A DNA stretch of 26,046 nt from CAWCBH01 sp963793785. Its GTDB lineage: Bacteria > Actinomycetota > Thermoleophilia > Solirubrobacterales > 70-9. This document shows, piece after piece, positions 1-7,106 of the stretch. The translations under genes were made by a program, and so were the position numbers. Every line of letters starts with the position of its first letter. Position 1 is the stretch's first letter. Below the pieces are notes generated by a model. The model worked only from the letters and a program-made list of their open reading frames with translations. It was not told where the DNA came from and did not search any database. The DNA is taken from contig CAWCBH010000002.1 of assembly GCA_963793785.1 (NCBI GenBank), forward strand, positions 1 through 26,046. Direction: 5' to 3'.

Positions 1-138
1 CTTTCACAGGCCGCAACGTTAGCTTTAGGCGATGCCTCGCAGGGTGCTGATCGCAGTCGGGGCGAATAAGGGAGTGGCGCTGCTGGCGCCCTGAGCGTCG
101 GCCGGGAAGCTTCTGACGGGCGTCTCGATCGGCGCGCT

Positions 139-167
139 TTGACAGCCCCTTGCGCGGAGCATAGGCT
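139..167 (+). promoter_or_regulatory. Sigma70-type promoter of the MauE-redoxin fusion gene
   Basis: A perfect -35 hexamer TTGACA (139-144) is followed by a 17-bp spacer and TAGGCT (162-167), a common actinobacterial -10 form that keeps the conserved T-A and final T of TANNNT. Transcription would begin near 174, giving a leader of roughly 50 nt before the ATG at 227. No operator-like inverted repeat was seen around it. Confidence 0.6.
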
Positions 168-211
168 GAGCCACTCTCGAGCACGAGGAGGGTTGCAGCC
201 ATCGAGCGGCA

Positions 212-216
212 TGGAG
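212..216 (+). promoter_or_regulatory. Ribosome binding site of the first gene
   Basis: GGAGG lies 10 bases before the ATG at 227 and fixes that start. It stands out because several other genes in the window lack a clear Shine-Dalgarno sequence. Confidence 0.55.
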
Positions 217-226
217 GCGGTGAGGT

Positions 227-2140
227 ATGAGCGCCGTGCTGCCGGCCGGCGGGCTCATCCTCGTCGCGGTGCTCGCGGCGGCCGGGACCGCCAAGCTTCT
301 CGACCTCGAGGGCTCGCGCCGGGCGATGGAGTCGTTCGGTGTTCCGCAGCGGCTCGCTTCGCCGTTGGGGACGCTCCTGCCACTGGCCGAGCTCGCCACG
401 GCGGCGTTGCTCTTGGTCGGCGTTTCCGGCCGCTCCGGGGCCCTCGTCGGCGGGGCGCTATCGGCACTCGCCCTACTGGTCGTCTTCTGCGCCGGAATCA
501 CGCTGAATCTCGCCCGCGGTCGCGCCCCTGACTGCCACTGCTTCGGCCAGCTGCACTCCCGGCCGGCAAGCGGCCGGACGCTGGCCCGAAACGGCGCCCT
601 GCTCACCCTCGCGGCCTTCGTCGCCGGCGGCGGAAACCCGGTCTGGGCGGCGGCCGCTGCGCTCGCCGCGGGGGCAACGCTCGCTCTGGCCAGCCTGCTT
701 TCACGTAGGCGCGCCGCCCAGCTCATCCAGCCGACGACCCTCCAGGGGCTGCCGCTCGGCAGCCGGGCCCCTGGCTTCGAGCTAACAGCGCTCGGCGGGC
801 AGCGACTGTCGCTCGCGGGATTGCTGGAGCGGGGAAGGCCGGTGCTGCTCGTCTTCACCAGCCCGAACTGCGGGCCGTGCATCGCCCTCGCCCCCGAGGT
901 CGCGGCATGGCAACGGAGTCACGCCGGCGATCTGACGATCGCGGTGATCGAGAGGGGCGAGAGCAGACACCACACCGCTGCGGAGAAGGACGGGCGCCAG
1001 GATGTGCTGCTGGCGGGGGACGACGACATCGCCGGCGCCTACCGCGCGGAAGGCACTCCGAGTGCGGTTCTGGTTGCAGCCGACGGAAGGATCGCCAGCG
1101 CGGTGGCCCCCGGCGGACCGGCCATCGAAGCGCTCCTGGCCCGCACGGTTCCCGGGTTCGACCGCTTCACGACCGAGCCGGCCGCGCCGAGCGCCCCATT
1201 CATCCGGCGCGAGTTCCTGGCCCGGGCCGCCGCCGCTTGGGCGACCGTCACCGGTTTGGTCACTTCCTCCGCCTGGGCGGGGGCCGGACAGATAACGCTC
1301 GCCTGTCGCTACGAGCGCTGTGGCGATGTGTGCTGCCCGAAGAAGGCGAAGTGCCGCGGCCGGGGGAATCGCCGGATCTGCGTCTGCCCGGACGATCGTC
1401 CCGCGTGCGGGAACCGCTGCTGCCCGGAGACCTTCGTCTGCCGTCGCCGCGGCCGGCGGCGCCGGCGCCGCTGTGTCTGTCCAGACGGTTACATCGTCTG
1501 CTCGGGGCGCTGTGTGCGGCCCCGCAGCGACCCGGGGCACTGCGGCCGCTGCGGGCGGGACTGTCCGACCGGAACCTCGTGCGTGGACGGTCGGTGCGTG
1601 GAGGGTGACGGCACGGGGAGCGGCCCGGACGGCTCGGGCGCCTGCGACTGCCCTCGGGGCGAGACCTGCTGCGAAGGGGAGTGCACCAACCTCAATACGA
1701 GCGAGGCGCACTGCGGGAGGTGCAGCCAGCCCTGCCCAGAGGGCAGGACCTGCTGCGAAGGAAACTGCCGCGACCTCACAAACGATCCCCGCAACTGCGG
1801 CGGGTGCGGCAGGCGCTGCGCCGACAATGAGGTCTGCGCGGAGGGCGAGTGCCGCCGCCGCTGCCCGCGAGGCATGAGGGCATGCGAGGGCAGCTGCGTG
1901 GATACGAGCTCGGATCGGGGCAACTGCGGCGGGTGCGGGAGGAGTTGCTCGGGTCCATTCGATACCGGAGAATGCTGCGCCGGCGACTGCTGTGATTACA
2001 ACGCAGACACGTGCTGCCCCGGCGGCTGCACGAACGTCGCCTTGAACGAAGACAACTGCGGGGCGTGCGGGAACGTTTGCCGGCCAAACGAGTTCTGCCG
2101 GTTCGGGGTCTGCACTTGCCCGCCAGGTCAGACGTGTTGA
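227..2140 (+). CDS. MauE-like membrane protein fused to thioredoxin-like domain and Cys-rich Stig1-like repeats
   Basis: This 637-aa protein appears to join three modules. Residues 1 to about 150 are hydrophobic with about four membrane segments and the motif CHCFGQ, as in the MauE/DoxX-like methylamine-utilisation family. Residues about 175-300 form a redoxin/TlpA-like domain with the active-site motif NCGPC (C215 and C218). Residues 327-351 begin with RREFL, followed by a hydrophobic stretch ending in SSAWA, resembling a Tat signal but placed inside the protein. The remaining roughly 285 residues hold about 56 cysteines. At least five units share the pattern (N/H)CGxCxxxC followed by further cysteines, resembling plant and bacterial Stig1 repeats, and there is an Arg-rich patch (RRRGRRRRRR). 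MauE and TlpA-like proteins act in disulfide formation, so a role in oxidising or displaying a cysteine-rich surface domain is inferred. Internal cleavage after SSAWA would release two proteins. Start ATG is supported by GGAGG and the upstream promoter. Confidence 0.8.
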   Translation: MSAVLPAGGLILVAVLAAAGTAKLLDLEGSRRAMESFGVPQRLASPLGTLLPLAELATAALLLVGVSGRSGALVGGALSALALLVVFCAGITLNLARGRAPDCHCFGQLHSRPASGRTLARNGALLTLAAFVAGGGNPVWAAAAALAAGATLALASLLSRRRAAQLIQPTTLQGLPLGSRAPGFELTALGGQRLSLAGLLERGRPVLLVFTSPNCGPCIALAPEVAAWQRSHAGDLTIAVIERGESRHHTAAEKDGRQDVLLAGDDDIAGAYRAEGTPSAVLVAADGRIASAVAPGGPAIEALLARTVPGFDRFTTEPAAPSAPFIRREFLARAAAAWATVTGLVTSSAWAGAGQITLACRYERCGDVCCPKKAKCRGRGNRRICVCPDDRPACGNRCCPETFVCRRRGRRRRRRCVCPDGYIVCSGRCVRPRSDPGHCGRCGRDCPTGTSCVDGRCVEGDGTGSGPDGSGACDCPRGETCCEGECTNLNTSEAHCGRCSQPCPEGRTCCEGNCRDLTNDPRNCGGCGRRCADNEVCAEGECRRRCPRGMRACEGSCVDTSSDRGNCGGCGRSCSGPFDTGECCAGDCCDYNADTCCPGGCTNVALNEDNCGACGNVCRPNEFCRFGVCTCPPGQTC

Positions 2141-2154
2141 CCAGACCGGAGCGA

Positions 2155-2227
2155 AGCGGACGACGGGTCTCGAACCCGCGACCTTCGGCTTGGGAAGCCG
2201 ACGCTCTACCAACTGAGCTACGTCCGC
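2155..2227 (-). tRNA. trnG: tRNA-Gly (CCC anticodon)
   Basis: The minus strand folds into a full cloverleaf: 7-bp acceptor stem GCGGACG/CGTCCGC, D arm with AGTTGGTA loop, anticodon stem TCGGC/GCCGA with loop TTCCCAA (anticodon CCC), and T arm with loop TTCGAGA. The base after the acceptor stem is U, the usual discriminator for bacterial tRNA-Gly. CCA is not encoded. The gene starts only 12 bp beyond the stop of the upstream SnoaL-like gene. A TAGAAT hexamer on the minus strand (2237-2242) overlaps that stop codon and could act as its -10 box, but no good -35 is visible. Confidence 0.95.
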
Positions 2228-2239
2228 GCCGGGCTGATT

Positions 2240-2716
2240 CTAGGGCCGGCGGGGCAGCACCGAGGCGGCCCGGAGCAGGGCTCTCTCGACCCTCGAGCCG
2301 CGCGCCGGCAGCAGCCCGAGGTCGCGCATGATCGCGGCGCCGTCGTAGTAGCTGACCAGGTGGGTGATGCGATCGTCGGCGTCCAGCGAGGCGACGTCGA
2401 CGCCCGCGGACTGCGCCCGCCGGCCGGTTGCGGCAAGGCCCGAGAAGTTGCCGCGATGGGTCATCGTCGCCTGCCATTCGCCGCACACGAACCCGTCCCC
2501 GGCGGCCGTCCGGGTGATCTCGAATCGCAGGTCGGGGAAAGCCTCCACCACCCTGGCGGCGTGGGCCCGGATCGCGGCGCTGCCAAGTGCAACCTCTCCG
2601 GCGCCTCGGTCGTCGTAGACGGCGTCGGCGGTGAAGAAGGCCGCCACCCGGTCGGGGTCGTGCGAGTTCCAGGCTTCGAGGTAGGCGGTCTGCAGGTCCT
2701 GCGCGGTCGCCGGCAT
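2240..2716 (-). CDS. SnoaL-like / NTF2-fold protein
   Basis: The 158-aa product begins MPATAQDLQTAYLEAWNSHD and continues with the pattern AAFFTADAVYDD, typical of SnoaL-like polyketide-cyclase or ester-cyclase members of the NTF2 superfamily. These are small single-domain cone-shaped proteins that act as cyclases, isomerases or binding proteins. The substrate cannot be read from sequence, and no polyketide genes are nearby. The ATG at 2716 is chosen because the upstream extension is the antisense of the ccmG-like gene, and because a TAGATT hexamer lies exactly at -13 to -8, as in leaderless genes. It is divergent from ccmG and followed closely by the tRNA-Gly gene. Confidence 0.8.
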   Translation of the reverse strand: MPATAQDLQTAYLEAWNSHDPDRVAAFFTADAVYDDRGAGEVALGSAAIRAHAARVVEAFPDLRFEITRTAAGDGFVCGEWQATMTHRGNFSGLAATGRRAQSAGVDVASLDADDRITHLVSYYDGAAIMRDLGLLPARGSRVERALLRAASVLPRRP

Positions 2717-2741
2717 CGGGCGCAATCTACCCTTGATCGCC
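2717..2741. promoter_or_regulatory. Compact bidirectional promoter between SnoaL-like gene and ccmG
   Basis: The minus strand carries TAGATT (2724-2729) ending seven bases before the ATG at 2716. The plus strand carries TACCCT (2728-2733) ending eight bases before the TTG at 2742. Both fit the TANNNT -10 pattern at the spacing expected for leaderless transcripts, and the two boxes share two bases. No -35 elements are obvious. Assignment is by motif only. Confidence 0.45.
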
Positions 2742-3269
2742 TTGAGCGCGCGATCCCTCCTCGCCTTCGGAGCCGTGCTGGCGCTCGTCGGCCTGCTCGG
2801 TTTCGGCCTGCTCGCGAAGGGGTCCGGAAACCTGGAGGTGGGCGAGGAGGCGCCGGCAGAACCGCTGCCGCACCTCGATGGCGGCACCGGCTCACTCGCC
2901 GACTACCGCGGCCAGTGGGTGCTGGTCAACTTCTGGGCCTCCTGGTGCGGCCCATGCCGGGCCGAGTCTCCGGCGCTGGAGGCGTTTCACCGCGCCCAGC
3001 GCCAGGGGGGCGACTTCACGGTGCTGGGAATCGACACCCGAGACCTGAGCGTCGACGCGCGCGAGTTCGTCGACGAGCTCGACCTCAGCTACCCGCACCT
3101 GCGCGACCCCGACGGCGACGCGGCCGAGCAATGGGCGACGACGGGGGTGCCGGAGTCGTTCCTCGTCGACCCGCAGGGCAAGGTGCAGCTGCTGCGCCGC
3201 GGGCCGGTGGACCGCGAGTACCTGAACCGGTTCGTGGCGCCGCTGATCGCCGCGCCCCCCTCTTCATGA
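2742..3269 (+). CDS. ccmG: CcmG/TlpA-like thiol:disulfide oxidoreductase
   Basis: A secreted, membrane-anchored thioredoxin of the TlpA/CcmG/DsbE family. It has an N-terminal hydrophobic anchor (about LLAFGAVLALVGLLGFGLLA), then a thioredoxin fold with NFWASWCGPC (cysteines near residues 69 and 72) and the cis-proline motif GVPESF. In cytochrome c maturation such proteins keep apocytochrome cysteines reduced for haem attachment outside the membrane. The ccmH homologue follows with a 4-bp stop/start overlap, which supports this job over a generic TlpA role. Start is uncertain: TTG at 2733 or TTG at 2742. The latter is preferred because TACCCT lies just upstream. The rest of the ccm set (ccmF, ccsA and so on) is not in this window. 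Confidence 0.8.
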   Translation: MSARSLLAFGAVLALVGLLGFGLLAKGSGNLEVGEEAPAEPLPHLDGGTGSLADYRGQWVLVNFWASWCGPCRAESPALEAFHRAQRQGGDFTVLGIDTRDLSVDAREFVDELDLSYPHLRDPDGDAAEQWATTGVPESFLVDPQGKVQLLRRGPVDREYLNRFVAPLIAAPPSS

Positions 3270-3718
3270 GAGCTGCTGTCGCGGCGACGATCGGGGCGCT
3301 GCTGGTCGGATGGTGCTCGGTCGCCTTCGCCGCCCAGCCACAGGCCTCGCTGCCGGACCTCGAGGACGAGGTGATGTGCCCGATCTGCGGCACCCTGCTC
3401 GAGCTCTCGGAGGCTCCCCAGGCGCAGCGCCAGCGTGCCTTCATCCGCGGCCTGATCGCCGACGGCCGCGACAAGGAGCAGATCAAGGCGGCGCTGGTGG
3501 CCGAGTACGGGCAGGAGGTACTGGCGCTGCCCGACGACAAGGGCTTTCAGCTCAGCGCCTATCTGGTGCCGATCGCCGCCTTCGTCGCCGCCGCGATCGC
3601 GCTGGCGATCGGCGTCGGTCGCTGGCGGCGGTCCGGCGAACCGCCGCAACGCTCCCCTGACGCAAGCCCCGCTGACGACGAGCGGCTCGACGCCGACATG
3701 CGGCGCTTCGACCTCTAG
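3266..3718 (+). CDS. ccmH: CcmH-family cytochrome c maturation protein
   Basis: This 150-aa protein shows a signal peptide or anchor (residues 1-22), the hallmark motif VMCPICG with C38 and C41 (the LRCPxC-type motif of CcmH/NrfF), a helical segment containing GLIADGRDKEQI, a membrane helix at about 97-119 and a short charged cytoplasmic tail. CcmH takes part in reducing or handling apocytochrome c before haem ligation outside the membrane. Its ATG overlaps the TGA of ccmG (ATGA, 3266-3269), so the two are translationally coupled. Length matches short CcmH proteins without the TPR part found in some proteobacteria. Confidence 0.85.
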   Translation: MRAAVAATIGALLVGWCSVAFAAQPQASLPDLEDEVMCPICGTLLELSEAPQAQRQRAFIRGLIADGRDKEQIKAALVAEYGQEVLALPDDKGFQLSAYLVPIAAFVAAAIALAIGVGRWRRSGEPPQRSPDASPADDERLDADMRRFDL

Positions 3719-3767
3719 CCGCAGACGATGCAAGCAGGACCGCGCCCTGGCCTCCGAGTGGTACGCG

Positions 3768-4772
3768 ATGGTGCTCGGCGACCGCTGCGAGTCCATCGAC
3801 ACCGCACTCCGCTCCCGGTTCGGGGACCGGCTGGCGGCGGCGGCGGAGCGCCTGCCGCCGCTGCGGGGCCTGCTCCTGCAGCGGGTCGCGGGCGAGTTCG
3901 GGCTGATCGCGACGGTCCGCAGCGAGCCCGGCGCCGGAACCCTGCTCGCGCTCGAGGCGCTGCGGCGAAGTCCGCCGCGGATCGTGCTCCTGGAGCTGAT
4001 CGGCCCGGGCCGGCCGCAGGGGCCGGCGGGCCGCCTGCGGCTTCGCCTCCGCTCCCTTGTCGAAGGCGCCGTGATCCGGCGGTCGATGGCGGCGGGGCAA
4101 GTCCTGACCGACTGGGAGCGCGAGGAGTATTCGCGGCGTCTCGGGCTTGCGCCCGGGCGCCTGCGGGTGATTCGCTGGCCACTGATGCGCAGCGACGAGC
4201 CGCTTCCCGAGCCGGCCCCGCCCGCTTCGCGGCGGGTCGTCTCCTCGGGGCGCGCCTACTGCGACTGGGAAACGCTCTTCGCCGCCGCCAGCGGCCGTGA
4301 CTGGGACCTGCTCGCGATCTGCGGCCGGCGCGACCTGAGGCGGGTTCGCCACCTTGCCGCCGCGGTGGGAGCCGAGGTCAGGTGCGAGATCTCGCGCTCC
4401 GAGCACGATCGCGCCCTGGCCGAGTCACGCGTCTACGCCCTCTGCCTGCAACCGAGGGCGGTCAGCGCCGGCCAGGTGCGGCTGGCGGCGGCGGTCGGCG
4501 CCGGCGTGCCGGTGGTCGCAAGCCGCGTCGCCGCGATCGAGGGCTACGCGAGCGACGAGACGGCGCTGCTGGTCGCGCCATCGGACCCCGGTGCGCTCGG
4601 CGCCGCGGTCGATCGCCTCCTCGCCGATCCCGATGCCGGAGCCACGCTGCGCGACGCCGCCCACCGAACGGCATCGAGCTGGACCTACACGGAGTACTTC
4701 GCCGCGGTGGGCGATCTGCTCGACGAAGCCAGCACGATCTCCGCCGCCTCGGTGCCGAGGCGGACGCTGTAG
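3768..4772 (+). CDS. GT4-like glycosyltransferase
   Basis: The 334-aa product resembles a retaining GT-B (family 4) glycosyltransferase, mainly in its C-terminal half. There, GVPVVASRVAAIEGYASDETALLVAPSDPGALGAAVDRLLADP matches in pattern the nucleotide-sugar-binding domain that ends GT4 enzymes (shown here as consecutive parts: GVPVVASRVAAIEGYA, then DETALLVAPSDPGALG). The N-terminal half is divergent and lacks a clear acceptor-domain signature, so activity is not certain. The usual E-x7-E region is weak: the segment before GVPVVAS reads LCLQPRAVSAGQVRLAAAVG. It lies 49 bp after ccmH and may be read through from that operon. No good ribosome binding site or leaderless -10 box is seen, so the ATG at 3768 is the least certain part. 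Its 3' end overlaps the convergent FAD protein gene by 88 bp. Confidence 0.6.
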   Translation: MVLGDRCESIDTALRSRFGDRLAAAAERLPPLRGLLLQRVAGEFGLIATVRSEPGAGTLLALEALRRSPPRIVLLELIGPGRPQGPAGRLRLRLRSLVEGAVIRRSMAAGQVLTDWEREEYSRRLGLAPGRLRVIRWPLMRSDEPLPEPAPPASRRVVSSGRAYCDWETLFAAASGRDWDLLAICGRRDLRRVRHLAAAVGAEVRCEISRSEHDRALAESRVYALCLQPRAVSAGQVRLAAAVGAGVPVVASRVAAIEGYASDETALLVAPSDPGALGAAVDRLLADPDAGATLRDAAHRTASSWTYTEYFAAVGDLLDEASTISAASVPRRTL

Positions 4773-6100
4773 TTGGTGCCGCGGTCCTCGGGATAGATCT
4801 GGGTCGTGTTGGCGAGGTAGAGGCCCGGCGGTCCGACCCGGATCGGCGGGATGCGGCGCTCGTAGCCAACGGTCACCACGGGTTGGGCGGCGGGCTCGGT
4901 GAAGACCCAGCGGCGGCGGACCCAGTCGCGTGAGTAGTCGCGATTGACCCTCCGCATCCCCGGCTCATACGCGGCCAGCAGCTCGTCGTGGCCGAGCTCG
5001 AGCAGCGGATTGCCGGGCTCGACGTAGTTGGCCAGGTAGAGGAACCGCCGGCCTCCGTAGCGGGCCGGCTCGATCAGGTTCGTGTGCTCGATCAGACCCA
5101 CGAACGGCATTTCGGGATCGGCGACGTTGGTCCAGTAAAAGGGCGAGAAGCGGCGGTCGAGCTCGAGCAGCAGGCAGAGCGCCGTGTGGTACTCGGTCCG
5201 GCGCAGGTTCTCCAGGTATGCGTCGCCGACCTCGCCTCGCAGGCGCTCGTCCAGGACCCCGATGAAGATGTCGTTGGGCAGCGTCGCCAGCACCTGGTCG
5301 TACTCGGCGACGCCGGCGGCGGCAAAGCGGCTCGGATCGTGGCCGCTGCGCCAGGAGTCGGGCTCCCCCCAGCTCAATTGGAAGCCGCCGTCGCGGCGCG
5401 CCAGCCCGGCGGCGGGACGATCGATCAGCACCCTCCCCCCATTGGCCTCGATCCGCTCACGCAGCCGCTCCAGCAGCGGCTGCCAGCTGCCGCGGGGGTA
5501 TCCGAGCAGCTCCTGGCGCGCCTCGGGCCCGCGGATCTGGCGCCGCACGGTCAGCTTCTTCCACAGCCAGGCCATCGAGATGTCCTCGGCCCGGTCGCCG
5601 AACTTCCCGCGCAGCAGCGGGCCCCAGACCTTCTCCCACGCCTGCCGGCCCATCCGGGCCCGGATCCAATCGTGAGCGGTGACGCGCTCGTAGCGCTCCA
5701 GGCCGCCCCCGAGCCGCTGCAGGGCGACGACCGCGGCGCCCATCCGCAGCCGGGCGGGGAGGCTCAGGGGCCTGAACCGGAGCAGGTCCAGAGGGGTCGT
5801 GAACGGATGGCTGCGGCCGTCGGCGAACATCGCCACGCTGGACGGAAGCCACTCGATCTCGCCCTCCATCCCCAGCTCGTCGTAGAGCCGGGCGATGTGG
5901 ACGTCGGAGGTGAAGAGATGGTGGTAGTAGCGCTCGAGCAGGTGGCCGTCGCCGACGTCGAGGGTCGCCACCTGCCCGCCGAGGCCGGGCCAGCGCTCGT
6001 AGACGTCGGCGGCGACGCCGGCGGCTGCGAGGCGGTAGGCGGCGACGAGGCCGGTGACTCCGGCCCCGAGCACTGCCACGCGGCCGGGAGGAGCGGTCAC
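4685..6100 (-). CDS. FAD-dependent amine-oxidase/protoporphyrinogen-oxidase-like protein
   Basis: The 471-aa product has an N-terminal Rossmann dinucleotide fold, VAVLGAGVTGLVAAYRLA (GxGxxG at residues 12-17), with E35 placed to bind the adenosine ribose, followed by the PGLGG loop. The C-terminus has GLYLANTTQIYPEDRGTNYS, the second FAD-contact region of the amine-oxidase/HemY superfamily. Such proteins (COG1232-like) are frequent in actinobacterial polysaccharide loci, where they may oxidise or isomerise a sugar or lipid-linked sugar, as UDP-galactopyranose mutase does. The reaction here is unknown. Start is GTG, 10 bp after the stop of the upstream GT2 gene, so it is the last gene of the methyltransferase-GT2-FAD operon. 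The last 88 bp overlap the convergent GT4-like gene. Confidence 0.8.
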   Translation of the reverse strand: MTAPPGRVAVLGAGVTGLVAAYRLAAAGVAADVYERWPGLGGQVATLDVGDGHLLERYYHHLFTSDVHIARLYDELGMEGEIEWLPSSVAMFADGRSHPFTTPLDLLRFRPLSLPARLRMGAAVVALQRLGGGLERYERVTAHDWIRARMGRQAWEKVWGPLLRGKFGDRAEDISMAWLWKKLTVRRQIRGPEARQELLGYPRGSWQPLLERLRERIEANGGRVLIDRPAAGLARRDGGFQLSWGEPDSWRSGHDPSRFAAAGVAEYDQVLATLPNDIFIGVLDERLRGEVGDAYLENLRRTEYHTALCLLLELDRRFSPFYWTNVADPEMPFVGLIEHTNLIEPARYGGRRFLYLANYVEPGNPLLELGHDELLAAYEPGMRRVNRDYSRDWVRRRWVFTEPAAQPVVTVGYERRIPPIRVGPPGLYLANTTQIYPEDRGTNYSVRLGTEAAEIVLASSSRSPTAAKYSV

Positions 6101-6110
6101 GGCGAGGCGA

Positions 6111-7106
6111 TCAGGTCTCGGTCATCGGCTCGGTGGCGGCAGCCTGCTCGGCCTCCTGCTCGGCCGGCGTCATGTTGAACCGGTCCTGGACCACGTACAG
6201 GGGCCGGCGCTTGACCTCCTCGTAGACGCGGCCGAGGTACTCGCCGATGATTCCGACGGTGATCAGCTGGATGCCGCCGAGCAGCAGCACGACCAGCAAG
6301 ACGGTGGTGATGCCGGGGACGAACTCGCCGGCGATGCGGAAGCCGATCGCCACCGGGATCGCGAGGAAGGCGACCAGCGAGAAGATGAACCCGAAGATCG
6401 TCGCCAGCTGCAGCGGCACGTGCGAGAACGACGAGATCGCGTCGAGCGAGAAGCGGATCATCTTTCGCGGCGTGTACTTCGTCCCGCCCGCGTAGCGGGG
6501 GTCGCGCTCGTACTCGACGGCGGCTTGCTCGAACCCGACCCAGACGCTCATCCCGCGCAGGAAGCGGTTTCGCTCCCGCATCGACAGCAGCGCCTCCAGC
6601 GCCCGGCGGTCGAGGAGGCGGAAGTCGCCGGCGTTCTGCTGCAGCTGCACCTGCGCCAACCGGGCGAACAACTTGTAGAACCAGCGCGCCGTAACGAGCT
6701 TGACGCGGGTCTCGCCGGCGCGGGCCCGGCGAACTGCGAAGACGACGTCGGCGCCACCGCGCCACCTCTCGACCATCTCGCGGATCAACTCCGGCGGGTC
6801 CTGGAGGTCGGCGTCGAGCATCACCACGGCGTCGCCGCGAGCGTGGTCGAGGCCGGCCGTGATCGCCGCCTGATGGCCGAAGTTGCGCGACAGGCGGATC
6901 ACCCGCACGCGGGCGTCGGTGGCGGCCAGGCGCTCGAGGATCTGCGGGGTCGAGTCCGCAGAGCCGTCGTCGACCAGCAGCAGCTCGTAGGGAAAGTCGT
7001 CGAGCGCCACCGCGACGCGGCGGTGGAACTCCTCCAGCGTGCCCTCCTCGTCGAGGCACGGCGCGACGACACTCAGCAGCGCCAGCTTGCGCGGGGCGGC
7101 CATCAC
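6111..7106 (-). CDS. GtrB/ArnC/DPM1-like family 2 glycosyltransferase with two membrane helices
   Basis: The 331-aa protein starts with an inverting GT-A domain: LLSVVAPCLDEEGTLEEF, then VDDGSADST with D46/D47, RNFGHQAAITAGLDHA, and the metal-binding DxD-like LDADLQDPPE (98-104). Near the C-terminus two membrane helices follow (about 245-265 and 275-298) with the motif GIIGEYLGRVYEEVKRRP. This is the layout of GtrB, ArnC and dolichyl-phosphate mannose synthases, which move a sugar from a nucleotide donor onto polyprenyl phosphate at the inner face of the membrane. It would supply lipid-linked monosaccharides to the GT-C enzymes encoded elsewhere in this locus. The GTG at 7106 or the ATG at 7103 may be used; the ATG overlaps the stop of the methyltransferase gene, suggesting coupling. 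Confidence 0.88.
   Translation of the reverse strand: MMAAPRKLALLSVVAPCLDEEGTLEEFHRRVAVALDDFPYELLLVDDGSADSTPQILERLAATDARVRVIRLSRNFGHQAAITAGLDHARGDAVVMLDADLQDPPELIREMVERWRGGADVVFAVRRARAGETRVKLVTARWFYKLFARLAQVQLQQNAGDFRLLDRRALEALLSMRERNRFLRGMSVWVGFEQAAVEYERDPRYAGGTKYTPRKMIRFSLDAISSFSHVPLQLATIFGFIFSLVAFLAIPVAIGFRIAGEFVPGITTVLLVVLLLGGIQLITVGIIGEYLGRVYEEVKRRPLYVVQDRFNMTPAEQEAEQAAATEPMTET

Noticed and set aside
25..882. Long minus-strand open frame (285 codons) opposite the MauE-redoxin gene
   Set aside because: Composition is that of a GC-rich shadow frame (Ser/Ala/Arg/Pro-rich, no domain), while the plus strand has clear family motifs, a promoter and a ribosome binding site.
2112..2150. Possible hairpin GGTCA/TGACC downstream of the tRNA-Gly gene as a terminator
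   Set aside because: Only a five-base stem with no T-tract following on the tRNA strand.
4988..6178. 396-codon plus-strand frame opposite the FAD protein
   Set aside because: Gln/Val/Glu/Pro-rich sequence without a fold; opposite strand has GxGxxG and the C-terminal FAD motif.
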